Assembly: GCA_900545315.1 (NCBI GenBank)
Contig: UQYM01000010.1
Location: 3,053-67,052, forward strand
Length of the DNA: 64,000 bases
Reading direction: 5' to 3'
Source: an uncultured Alistipes sp.
GTDB taxonomy: Bacteria > Bacteroidota > Bacteroidia > Bacteroidales > Rikenellaceae
Each line of letters opens with the position of its first letter. Position 1 is the first letter of the stretch. The position numbers and the translations under genes were made by a program. This document shows, one piece after another, positions 28,397-36,915 of this stretch. The notes beneath the pieces are model-generated. The model saw only the letters and a program-made list of their open reading frames with translations, ran no database searches and had not been told where the DNA came from.

Positions 28397-29356
28397 CTAC
28401 TCCCGCCAGCAACGGTAATAGACCCCTAACGGCAGTGCCTTTCCAAACGAATCGTTGAAATAGAGCTCCCCGAACTGTTCGCCCGACATCTCGCCGACAC
28501 ACTGCCGGACCGCTGTACGAGCCAAAAGAGCAGACAATCCCATCGAATAGAGATTCAACACCAAAAAAGAGTGGCGGGATTCCAACAATTCACCACACAA
28601 ATGCAACAACTCGTTGATGTTCTCCTCCAAAATCCACTTTTCGCCCTCAGGGCCCCGACCGTAAGCAGGTGGATCGAGAACGATTCCGTGATATTTCCTT
28701 CCACGTTTCACCTCCCGGCGGGCAAACTTCAACGCATCGTCCACAATCCAACGCACGCCATTCAGCCCCGAAGCCTCCATATTCTCGCGGGCCCAGGTGA
28801 CCACCGGTTTGACCGAATCTACATGGGTCACTGCAGCCCCTGCGGCCCGTGCAGCCAACGTCGCACCTCCCGTATAGGCAAACAGATTCAACACCTGCAC
28901 CCCGCTCACGGCAGCAGCCTGGTTGGCAGTATCTGCTGTACGACCCTGCCGGCTCACCAAACGGGCAATCCGCCTCACCTGCTCATCAATAAAAGCCCAA
29001 TTGGCCGCCTGCTCCGGAAATACACCCACATGTTTGAATGAGGTAAGCCCCAACCGCAGCTTCAACTCCGACGATCCAATCCGATAACCGATCCACCACT
29101 GCTGGGGCATCCCTGGCCGTAGCGTCCATTCCCCGCGGTCGCCGCTGCGTTCCGATCCCCGTGGATCTCGCCGGAAATAGGCATCGGCCCGACGCAACCA
29201 CTCCCGGTCTTCCAAAGATTTATTCCATACCGCCTGCGGCTCGGGACGTGCCACCAAATAACGACCGAAACGCTCCAACTTCTCGAAGCCTCCACAATCG
29301 ACCAATTCGTAATCGCTCCACCCTTCGGGTGTCATTAATCCGGGAGTTATCATCAT
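28397..29356 (-). CDS. Class I SAM-dependent methyltransferase (COG1092-like)
   Basis: 319 residues. A Rossmann methyltransferase with VLNLFAYTGGATLAARAAGA (SAM site near 160), VTHVDSVKPVVTWARENMEA and the DPPAYGRGP motif near 237. It resembles the catalytic half of RlmI/RlmK rRNA methyltransferases but has no N-terminal PUA domain and lacks the SCS cysteine motif of RlmI. The substrate is therefore unclear; N- or C-methylation of rRNA is plausible. Starts 9 bases after the RlhA stop on the same strand, likely one operon. Confidence 0.78.
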   Translation of the reverse strand: MMITPGLMTPEGWSDYELVDCGGFEKLERFGRYLVARPEPQAVWNKSLEDREWLRRADAYFRRDPRGSERSGDRGEWTLRPGMPQQWWIGYRIGSSELKLRLGLTSFKHVGVFPEQAANWAFIDEQVRRIARLVSRQGRTADTANQAAAVSGVQVLNLFAYTGGATLAARAAGAAVTHVDSVKPVVTWARENMEASGLNGVRWIVDDALKFARREVKRGRKYHGIVLDPPAYGRGPEGEKWILEENINELLHLCGELLESRHSFLVLNLYSMGLSALLARTAVRQCVGEMSGEQFGELYFNDSFGKALPLGVYYRCWRE

Positions 29357-29365
29357 GATTGATTT

Positions 29366-31525
29366 TTATCGTTTTTTTGTTTTGAAAGCAGGATGCCCCT
29401 GTTGCCGACGATTTTGCGTCGTGTTCTGACGAGTCGGAGTCACACGGGTACGTGCAGCCTCAACACCGAAATCAGACCTACGCCCCACCTGCTCAACAGC
29501 TTTTTTATGAGAATCTGTTCCTGCTCCTCTTTTTATCGATCGGTCAACAGCTCTCTCTGATGTTGCACCACGCACTCCTCTCTGCCGACTATTTTGTTGA
29601 CCCGGAAGGTTGGTCGCCGTCCCTGAATATTCTCCATTGCGTCGATGTGCTTCAGAGTTCTGCTGCGACAGTGTGGGCTCGGGAGCCGAACCACAATAGT
29701 GGACCGTCATCATGCACCGTGCACAATCAAAACGCAATTCGTACAAAAAGGTTCCGTGACGCAAGTAGAGTTTCCCCGTATAAGCAGGTTTGTCTCGCAG
29801 GCACATCCCCAATTCTCGGCGAATACAATAGCGCATGCGCATCACATCCACCCCCTTCAGGTCAGCCCGTAGATCGTAACCTGGTTCAATACGGGTCACC
29901 CCATGATCTCGATAAAAACGCTCCGCCAACGAATTGACCACATTCTCGTCACCCTCAAGAACCGTCTTCGGGAAACGTACATTCTGATCTTCAGGCAGCC
30001 GTTGCCGACGGCGGTAATGCTTCAACCGTTCGGTATCGAGCTGTTGGAACGCCTCTCGACGCAGCTCATTCAACACCGAAACCGGCACAAAACGGACCTC
30101 ACCGCCCAAAAACTTCACATCGGTCAGATCGAAAATTGTCTCCCCCGTTTTGGAGAGCTGTGTGCGTATGGTAGCCAGCGCTCGATCGGGCTGTTGAGCC
30201 AACTCGAAATCGCCGAATCTGGAGACAGTAACTTGCGACGTACCATCCGAAAGGGTCAACTCCATCTCCGAGGCGGCCACGCGAACCGAAACGGTCGTCG
30301 GCACCGCCCGACGCAAACGGCTTCGACTCAAAGCCGTCACATAACGGTGGTCGTAATTGCGATAGAGCTCTACACCCGGCCGAATCCCCTCCATGCGGTT
30401 GGGCCAGATCCAATCCCCCTCAATCCGGTTGACGTTGGTCCCGGAGGGTTCTCCCGCTGCCGTCACAAAACAGAGCCCGTCTCCAGCGCTCAATTGGACA
30501 CCTTGCCCGGCCGCACGCTGTATCTGAAAACTATCCCGACGTACCGCTCGCACTTGCCCCAACGGTTCACCAAAGGCCTTCGGAGTATCAAATGAGGCTA
30601 CCCCCCGGCGTGCTCCATCCAAAAAATAGGAGATGCCACCCCGCGAAAAACTTTTGGCCGGATTGGGTTCGAATTCAAAGGTCGAAACTCCTTCGCTGGC
30701 CCGACACAAATCCGGACGCCGGGCAATGATCTCATCCATCCGGCGACGATACCACCCAACCACATTACGGACATAGTTCTCATCCTTGAGACGTCCCTCA
30801 ATCTTGAAAGAGGTCACGCCGGCATCGATCATCGCCTCCAACCTTTCAGTGGCATTCATATCCTGCAACGAGAGCAGGTGACGGTTCCGCACCAACGGCT
30901 GCATCTGTTCATCGAGCAGGTCATAAGGCAGGCGGCAAGCCTGCGAGCAGTCACCCCGATTGCCGCTGCGGGCACTCATCGTCCGGCTCATATAACACCG
31001 GCCGCTGTATGAAACACAAAGCGCCCCATGAATAAAGGCTTCGATCTCGACAGCCGCTGCCCGGGAGAGCTGCTCAATCTCCTGCAAAGTCAAGGCCCGC
31101 TCCAACACCACGCGCGAAAACCCGACATCGGCCAGGAAACGCACCTGTTCAGGGGTGGTGGTACACATTTGCGTAGAGGCATGCAGATCGATCGGAGGCA
31201 GATCCATCCGCAAAAAGGCCATATCCTGCACAATCACGGCATCAGCTCCGACCTGCCACATCCGGGTAGCCATCCGCTCCGCTTCGGCCAGCTCCTGTTC
31301 GTACAGCAGCGTATTCATCGTAACGAACACACGCGCCCCAAACCGATGAGCCAACTCACACAAGCGTCCGATCTCTTCGACAGACACTCCGGCCGCTGCC
31401 CGTGCACCAAACCGGGGAGCCCCCACATATAACGCATCGGCCCCGCACAGCAATGCCGCCCGCCCCGATTCGAAATTTTTCGCCGGGGCCAACAGTTCAA
31501 GTTTGCGGGGACAGGTGCAGGACAT
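29366..31525 (-). CDS. rlhA: Peptidase U32 family, 23S rRNA C2501 hydroxylase RlhA-like
   Basis: Start chosen at ATG 31525 (719 residues); the frame is open further up but runs through the divergent promoter region. The U32 signature EAFIHGALCVSYSGRCYMS is present near residue 165, preceded by LELLAPAKNFESGRAALLCG at the N-terminus, and cysteines of the Fe-S cluster site (GNRGDCSQACRLPY) follow. Collagenase-like U32 domains come next. RlhA hydroxylates C2501 of 23S rRNA and depends on iron. The last ~108 residues after a CxxC segment (FDCARCMMTVHYCG) form a very basic, Gln/Arg-rich tail absent from the 653-residue E. coli protein. Confidence 0.85.
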   Translation of the reverse strand: MSCTCPRKLELLAPAKNFESGRAALLCGADALYVGAPRFGARAAAGVSVEEIGRLCELAHRFGARVFVTMNTLLYEQELAEAERMATRMWQVGADAVIVQDMAFLRMDLPPIDLHASTQMCTTTPEQVRFLADVGFSRVVLERALTLQEIEQLSRAAAVEIEAFIHGALCVSYSGRCYMSRTMSARSGNRGDCSQACRLPYDLLDEQMQPLVRNRHLLSLQDMNATERLEAMIDAGVTSFKIEGRLKDENYVRNVVGWYRRRMDEIIARRPDLCRASEGVSTFEFEPNPAKSFSRGGISYFLDGARRGVASFDTPKAFGEPLGQVRAVRRDSFQIQRAAGQGVQLSAGDGLCFVTAAGEPSGTNVNRIEGDWIWPNRMEGIRPGVELYRNYDHRYVTALSRSRLRRAVPTTVSVRVAASEMELTLSDGTSQVTVSRFGDFELAQQPDRALATIRTQLSKTGETIFDLTDVKFLGGEVRFVPVSVLNELRREAFQQLDTERLKHYRRRQRLPEDQNVRFPKTVLEGDENVVNSLAERFYRDHGVTRIEPGYDLRADLKGVDVMRMRYCIRRELGMCLRDKPAYTGKLYLRHGTFLYELRFDCARCMMTVHYCGSAPEPTLSQQNSEAHRRNGEYSGTATNLPGQQNSRQRGVRGATSERAVDRSIKRGAGTDSHKKAVEQVGRRSDFGVEAARTRVTPTRQNTTQNRRQQGHPAFKTKKR

Positions 31526-31562
31526 TTCCGAACAATTCAAAACGTTATATGAAAGATTTTTA

Positions 31563-31570
31563 TATATTTG
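31563..31570 (+). promoter_or_regulatory. -7 element for the NSS transporter
   Basis: TATATTTG fits TAnnTTTG; the -33 region is imperfect. It implies a leader of about 150 bases before ATG 31728. Confidence 0.45.
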
Positions 31571-31727
31571 TGTTTCAAATCTCGACAAAGATACAGAGAA
31601 AGGGAGAGGAAAACGAAAAAAAACTGGTTTTTCGCCGATTGTTCCCTGTCCTGTCTCCACCCGCGGAGAGATAGCGCAACGGCACAGACCATACAGTCTT
31701 TGCCCTACACCAACCCAATCCAAACAG

Positions 31728-33071
31728 ATGAGCAACAGAGGATCATTTACCAGCCGTTTCGGAGTATATGCCGCCGTGAGCGGATCGGTAATCGGTCTGG
31801 GAAATATCTGGCGATTCCCCTATGTGGCCGGCGAAAATGGCGGTGCCGCATTTATCCTGATCTACATCGCCTGCAGCTGCCTGATCTCTATCCCCTTGAT
31901 GCTCTCCGAGTTCAGCCTCGGCCGAAGTACCCGCTGCAACACCAAACGTACCTTTCAAAAACTGGCCCCAGGAACCCCTTGGAAATATGTAGGGTACATG
32001 GGGATCTTCTGCGCCTTTATCCTGCTCTCGTTCTATTGCGTCATTGCCGGTTGGGCGCTCGAATTTATCAAAGAGTCCATCTGCAACGAATTCGCCGGTA
32101 AAACTGCCGCCGAAATCCAAACCAACTTCAACGCCTTCATCGATAGCGGCTGGCGCCCCATTCTGTGGATGGGGATCTTTATGTTCGCCACCGCCTTTAT
32201 CGTCTGGTCCGGCATCGAAAAGGGAATCGAACGGTTTACCAAAATCTTTATGCCGCTCTTCATCCTGCTGCTGGCAGCCCTGGCCATCAACTCGCTGATG
32301 CTCCCCGGAGCCCGCGAAGGTGTCAGCTTCCTGTTACGCCCCGATTTCAGCAAAATCACCGCCGGAACCCTGCTCCAAGCTATGGGGCAATCCTTCTTCT
32401 CGATGAGTCTCGGGCTGGGCTGCATGCTCACCTACGGCTCCTACATCCGCAAAGATGAAAACCTGCCCCGAATCGGAGGATTTGTCGCCATCTCCGACGT
32501 AACGGTCGCCATCCTCTCCGGTATCGCCACCTTCCCGGCCGTCTTTTCGTTCGGAATCAGCCCGACTTCGGGCCCGGAACTGGTCTTCCTGACCCTGCCC
32601 AACATCTTCGCCCAAATGACCGGCGGATACTACATCGCTATCATCTTCTTCACTTTACTGTTTCTGGCCGCCATCACCTCCTCAATCTCCATGTTCGAAG
32701 TGATCGCCGCCTACCTGACCGAAGAGCTGCACATCAGCCGCCCCAAAGCCGTTATCGGCGTCCTGATTACCATCCTCTGCACCGGCTCGCTCTGCGCCCT
32801 CTCGCAACGCACCGGCTCAACCCTGCTGATCGGTCACACCAACCTGTTTGACGCCTGCGACCACCTCAGCTCCAATATCCTGATGCCGTTAGGGGGACTG
32901 CTGATCGTCATCTTTACCGGCTGGTTCTTCTCCCCCCAAAAGCTGCGAGACGAACTGACCAACCACATGACCACCAACCGGTGGAGCTACCCCGTCATCC
33001 GACTGCTGATCAAATTCGTCGTACCGGTGGTCATCGCCCTACTCTTCCTGACCCAAATCGGTCTGCTATAA
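31728..33071 (+). CDS. Neurotransmitter:sodium symporter (NSS) family transporter
   Basis: Start chosen at ATG 31728 (447 residues, the usual bacterial NSS size). The first helix carries the Na+/substrate-site pattern SGSVIGLGNIWRFPYVAGEN (residues 14-33) and GGAAFILIYI follows; later helices include SLGLGCMLTYGSYI and SISMFEVIAAYLTEE. LeuT-like proteins co-import amino acids or related amines with Na+. Specificity cannot be read from the sequence. It precedes a CstA gene by 134 bases. Confidence 0.93.
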   Translation: MSNRGSFTSRFGVYAAVSGSVIGLGNIWRFPYVAGENGGAAFILIYIACSCLISIPLMLSEFSLGRSTRCNTKRTFQKLAPGTPWKYVGYMGIFCAFILLSFYCVIAGWALEFIKESICNEFAGKTAAEIQTNFNAFIDSGWRPILWMGIFMFATAFIVWSGIEKGIERFTKIFMPLFILLLAALAINSLMLPGAREGVSFLLRPDFSKITAGTLLQAMGQSFFSMSLGLGCMLTYGSYIRKDENLPRIGGFVAISDVTVAILSGIATFPAVFSFGISPTSGPELVFLTLPNIFAQMTGGYYIAIIFFTLLFLAAITSSISMFEVIAAYLTEELHISRPKAVIGVLITILCTGSLCALSQRTGSTLLIGHTNLFDACDHLSSNILMPLGGLLIVIFTGWFFSPQKLRDELTNHMTTNRWSYPVIRLLIKFVVPVVIALLFLTQIGLL

Positions 33072-33205
33072 ATTTTTATTGACGGCCCACCGAATCCTCA
33101 ATCCAACCAGTTCATAAATAATAAAAACATAAGAGCCTTTGAACATTCATCTTATCTGCTTACAATAAAACTTTTCAATAAAAATATTCGAAATATACCA
33201 CCGCC

Positions 33206-34636
33206 ATGGTTACCTTCTCGATCTGTTTTATACTGTTGATCGTCGCCTATTTTCTCTACGGCAAGTACCTCGAACGAGTCATCGGAATCGATCCCAACCA
33301 CCCCACTCCTGCCAAAACACACTACGATGGCGTGGACTACCTGCCGTTGCCCCAATGGAAAACCTTTCTGATCCAACTGCTGAATATCGCCGGATTAGGC
33401 CCCATCTTCGGTGCCCTTTTAGGAGCCATGTACGGCCCCGTAGCCTTCCTCTGGATCACACTCGGAGGGATTCTGATCGGTGGACTCCACGACTACGTCT
33501 CAGGAATGATCTCGATGACAAAAGAGGGCCAAAGTCTCCCCGAACTGGTGGGTCACTATCTGGGAAACGGCATGAAACAATCGATGCGAATCATCACCCT
33601 GCTGCTGATGGTGCTGGTGGGAGCGGTGTTCCTGGTCGGCCCGGCCGGTATCCTCGAAGGAATGACCCCTTGGAGCAAATCTATCTGGATCTGGATCATC
33701 CTGATCTATTATATTTTGGCAACCCTGCTCCCCATCGACAAAATTATCGGACGTATCTATCCCATCTTCGGTGCCGCTCTCTTCTTTATGGCGCTGGGAA
33801 TTCTCTATGTGCTACTCTTCGACGACTATGCCATCCCGGAACTGAGTGCCGACAACTGGCGTAATTTCAAAAGCGATGCCGCCGAATTCCCAATCTTCCC
33901 CACACTGTTCATCACCATCGCATGCGGAGCCATCTCCGGCTTCCATGCCACCCAATCCCCTCTAATGGCCCGCTGCCTGACCAACGAAAAACAGGGCAAA
34001 CCGGTCTTCTTCGGGGCCATGATCGCCGAATCGCTGATCGCCCTGATCTGGGCCGCTGTCGGAATGGCCTTCTGGGGCGGACCTGCCGAACTGGGCACTA
34101 CCCTCGCCGCACACGGAGACAACGCAGCCTGGGCTGTCAACGAAATTACCCGCACCACCTTGGGCAAGGTAGGAGCCATCTTGGCACTGCTCGGCGTGGT
34201 GGTTGCCCCAATCACCAGCGGCGACTCCGCCTTCCGTAGCGCTCGACTGATCGCCGCCGATTTCCTGCACATCGAACAACGATCCATTCGCAAAAGGCTC
34301 TACATCAGCATTCCCCTCTTCGTAGTCGGATTTGCCATCACCTTGATGAATTTCGGCGTGATTTGGCAATATTTTGCCTGGATCAACCAGATGCTGGCTG
34401 CCGTTACGCTATGGACCGTAACCTCCTATTTGATCGTGAACCGTAAGAACTATTGGATCGCCCTGCTGCCGGCCATCTTTATGACGCTCGTCGTAACGCT
34501 CTATATCCTGATTGCACCCGAAGGATTGCTGATGCCCTATTGGAGCGGATTCGCCATCGCCAGCGTCATCACCGTGGCCGTCACGATTCTCTTCCTGCGT
34601 TACACCTTCCGCCGTCGGAAAAACCAGATGGCCTAA
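33206..34636 (+). CDS. cstA: Carbon starvation CstA-family peptide/pyruvate transporter
   Basis: 476 residues with about thirteen membrane helices. The N-terminus reads YGKYLERVIGIDPNHPTPA and THYDGVDYLP, followed by NIAGLGPIFGALLGAMYGP and ATQSPLMARCLTNEKQGKPV, the characteristic CstA strings. CstA members import peptides or pyruvate. This is the shorter form (about 475-480 residues, compared with 701 in E. coli). It follows the NSS gene in the same direction; no terminator is seen between them. Confidence 0.93.
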   Translation: MVTFSICFILLIVAYFLYGKYLERVIGIDPNHPTPAKTHYDGVDYLPLPQWKTFLIQLLNIAGLGPIFGALLGAMYGPVAFLWITLGGILIGGLHDYVSGMISMTKEGQSLPELVGHYLGNGMKQSMRIITLLLMVLVGAVFLVGPAGILEGMTPWSKSIWIWIILIYYILATLLPIDKIIGRIYPIFGAALFFMALGILYVLLFDDYAIPELSADNWRNFKSDAAEFPIFPTLFITIACGAISGFHATQSPLMARCLTNEKQGKPVFFGAMIAESLIALIWAAVGMAFWGGPAELGTTLAAHGDNAAWAVNEITRTTLGKVGAILALLGVVVAPITSGDSAFRSARLIAADFLHIEQRSIRKRLYISIPLFVVGFAITLMNFGVIWQYFAWINQMLAAVTLWTVTSYLIVNRKNYWIALLPAIFMTLVVTLYILIAPEGLLMPYWSGFAIASVITVAVTILFLRYTFRRRKNQMA

Positions 34637-35436
34637 TACGCTAATCTTCCTTGTACGGGAGCTTTGTCCAACACCTTATTTCCTCTTGAGGGAGCCGGAT
34701 GTAAGCAAATAGACGTTCGTTGGCAGGCCGTCAGATGCTTTTTGAATGAGCCTGCCCCATTGAAGTGAGGAAATAGTGGGTGGAGGCGCAAATGAGCGGG
34801 TGGCAATACAGTGCCGGAAGTGGGAGAAGACAGAGATAACCTCAACAACTATCGCCCTTGCTGTCGCGAGCCCAAGACCAGGACCGGAAGAGACAAAGTA
34901 AGAAATAGATCTGAATACCTCTATGAAAAAGTAGATACGATCGGACGGAGGAGGGGTAATCGGGAAAGAAGAGGAAGAACAATAGGAAGAAAAAGCAATA
35001 GACCAATAGATCGAGGAGGAATACATTTCTCCAGACCGTAACGGATGGGGAGACGAGATCAGCGAAACCTCCGCAATAAAGCAAGAGTGAAAGCGAAAAG
35101 TTCGGGGAAACAGCCTGCACATGCACAACCTCTCCACGCTATGGTGCTCCACCCTCCACGCTACGCTTCTCTAATTGGACGACGCCTCCGGTATCACGTT
35201 TCGAGAAACCACCTACGAACAAAACGAAGAGGCCCCAGCAAGTCCGAGAAGCACCACCAACCACAAAAAGCTCCAGCGCCCACGGAGTCAGCAGCGACAA
35301 TCGGATTCTATTCGTCCCCCCCCCAACGCTGCTCCACCCTACCTCTTCATCCACAACAAACCATTCACAACAAACCCGAAGAGTTTTGCTCGTCGGGTTT
35401 ATTGTAGAGATAGCCTTCAAAGTGACGCTGTTGCCA
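34637..35436. other. 800-bp gene-free, purine-skewed interval
   Basis: No convincing gene. The plus strand is A/G-rich from about 34,800 to 35,120; minus-strand frames here have unlikely composition (Ser/Phe/Pro-rich). A run of nine C at 35316-35324 may be hypermutable or error-prone. Ends with the terminator of the DUF5723 gene. Confidence 0.55.
35372..35400. terminator. Terminator of the DUF5723/lipoprotein operon
   Basis: A 29-base hairpin: AAACCCGA pairs with TCGGGTTT, and an inner GAG/CTC pairing has one A-G mismatch. It lies 36 bases past the minus-strand stop codon. Confidence 0.65.
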
Positions 35437-36915
35437 TCAATGATAATAGCGATACTCCGGTTCGAAATCGACATAACGGCGGCCAATCGGAATATTGAGA
35501 CCCATACAGAAACTGGCCGAAGCCTTTCCGGTCGGAATCCATTGCGGGGTCACTCGGGTTATCATATAATCCGACCCCAAAAAGAGATTAACCCCTTTGG
35601 GACAGAAATTCAACAGCCAGCCCCAACCCAAACCGTAATTGGTCGCCGACCCCGAAAAGGTGACATTAAACCAACGACAAGGACGGAAATTGGCCATCAA
35701 CATCCCTTCAGTCCAGACTCCCGGCTGATAAAACCGTGTGGTAGAAAGCAGACCGAACGATATCTTACGATTGAGAATCGCATACTCCAACCCAACCCGA
35801 ACCGTCGGATGCAGCATTCTCATCAGATTGCCCGGCGCGGGTGTATCATAAAGACGGAACAGATCCCGCAGATCATCTTTGAGCCCGTTCCACTGCTCCT
35901 TGAACGAAGAGGGATTTTGCGGATCATCCACCACAATATTGTCAAAGCCGTCAAAATAGTAGGGACTATTCTGCAAGGTTCCCCGCAGATTCTGCGACCA
36001 GGAGAGGAATCCCAAATCATTGACCGCAGCCGAAAAGGTCAAATGATCTTCAACCAACTCATAGCTCATGCCCAAATCAACTGCCAAGCCCCATCCCGCC
36101 ACACCGGGAGAGCCATAGTGCAGTCCATTGATCTCGCCTCCGGGCTTCTGCTCAAACGAAACTCCGGCAGCCGACACATCGGCATACCCTTGCGCATCTA
36201 CCACCCAACGATCCTGCGACATCTCGACTCGCATCTGATCAATATGCGTACGGACGCTTCCAGCCCCCAAGAGCACCTTGAACTTGCCGCCCAAAACCAG
36301 GCGATCATTCACCGGATGGGCATGCCCTAACCCGATCTCCACATAATTATCGGTCTGGACCGATAGGTCCCGCAACTGATACACATTGCCAGCCGGATTA
36401 TCCATTCCCAATTTCATAAACCGGAACAGGCTGCCCGGCAGATTCACCTCACTGGTCGAGCGCACCGAAATGTCTATCGTATTGAAGCCGTTCCAGGCAT
36501 AAAATCCGGACGACAGCAACGTCACATTTACATCGGCATCGATCTGGTTCCGATTTTTGATCCGGCCCAAAAAAGCCTCTGCCGCAATATCGGGATTCAT
36601 AAAGGTGGTCAATCCCCCATTGGAGGTCGGGTAAAACAGCGTAGTCAGCGCCAAATTCGACTGTGTCCCCACCCCGATATTGCCCAAGCCCGGGAAAGAG
36701 ACATATCCCCGCGTACTGACCAAAGCTGGATTGAGCCGATGCCGCATCGGCATGCTCTCCAAGAAATAGGAGTTATTCAGGGTCTGTGCCGACAGCGTAC
36801 CCGAAACCAAGTGCAGCGCAACCAGCACAACCAGCACTCTGCGCACGTACCACAACCCCAATCGCTTTTCTATTTTGGTTTGATCTATCGTCATCTTTGC
36901 TACCGTTCCCATCAA
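35437..36915 (-). CDS. DUF5723-like outer-membrane protein
   Basis: 492 residues with a basic N-terminus and a hydrophobic stretch ending at LSAQ around residue 44 (signal peptide; a later internal start is possible). Then a beta-rich body typical of large barrels, with the family strings FLESMPMRHRLNPALVS, YVSFPGLGNIGVGTQSNL and FNTIDISVRS. It ends PIGRRYVDFEPEYRYYH, aromatic-rich as in outer-membrane barrels. It overlaps the upstream lipoprotein gene by 4 bases. Probably outer membrane; function unknown. Confidence 0.75.
   Translation of the reverse strand: MMGTVAKMTIDQTKIEKRLGLWYVRRVLVVLVALHLVSGTLSAQTLNNSYFLESMPMRHRLNPALVSTRGYVSFPGLGNIGVGTQSNLALTTLFYPTSNGGLTTFMNPDIAAEAFLGRIKNRNQIDADVNVTLLSSGFYAWNGFNTIDISVRSTSEVNLPGSLFRFMKLGMDNPAGNVYQLRDLSVQTDNYVEIGLGHAHPVNDRLVLGGKFKVLLGAGSVRTHIDQMRVEMSQDRWVVDAQGYADVSAAGVSFEQKPGGEINGLHYGSPGVAGWGLAVDLGMSYELVEDHLTFSAAVNDLGFLSWSQNLRGTLQNSPYYFDGFDNIVVDDPQNPSSFKEQWNGLKDDLRDLFRLYDTPAPGNLMRMLHPTVRVGLEYAILNRKISFGLLSTTRFYQPGVWTEGMLMANFRPCRWFNVTFSGSATNYGLGWGWLLNFCPKGVNLFLGSDYMITRVTPQWIPTGKASASFCMGLNIPIGRRYVDFEPEYRYYH

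Noticed and set aside
34676..35152. 158-codon minus-strand reading frame
   Set aside because: Composition (Ser/Phe/Pro runs) is unlike protein; it overlaps a purine-rich stretch and has no recognisable family.
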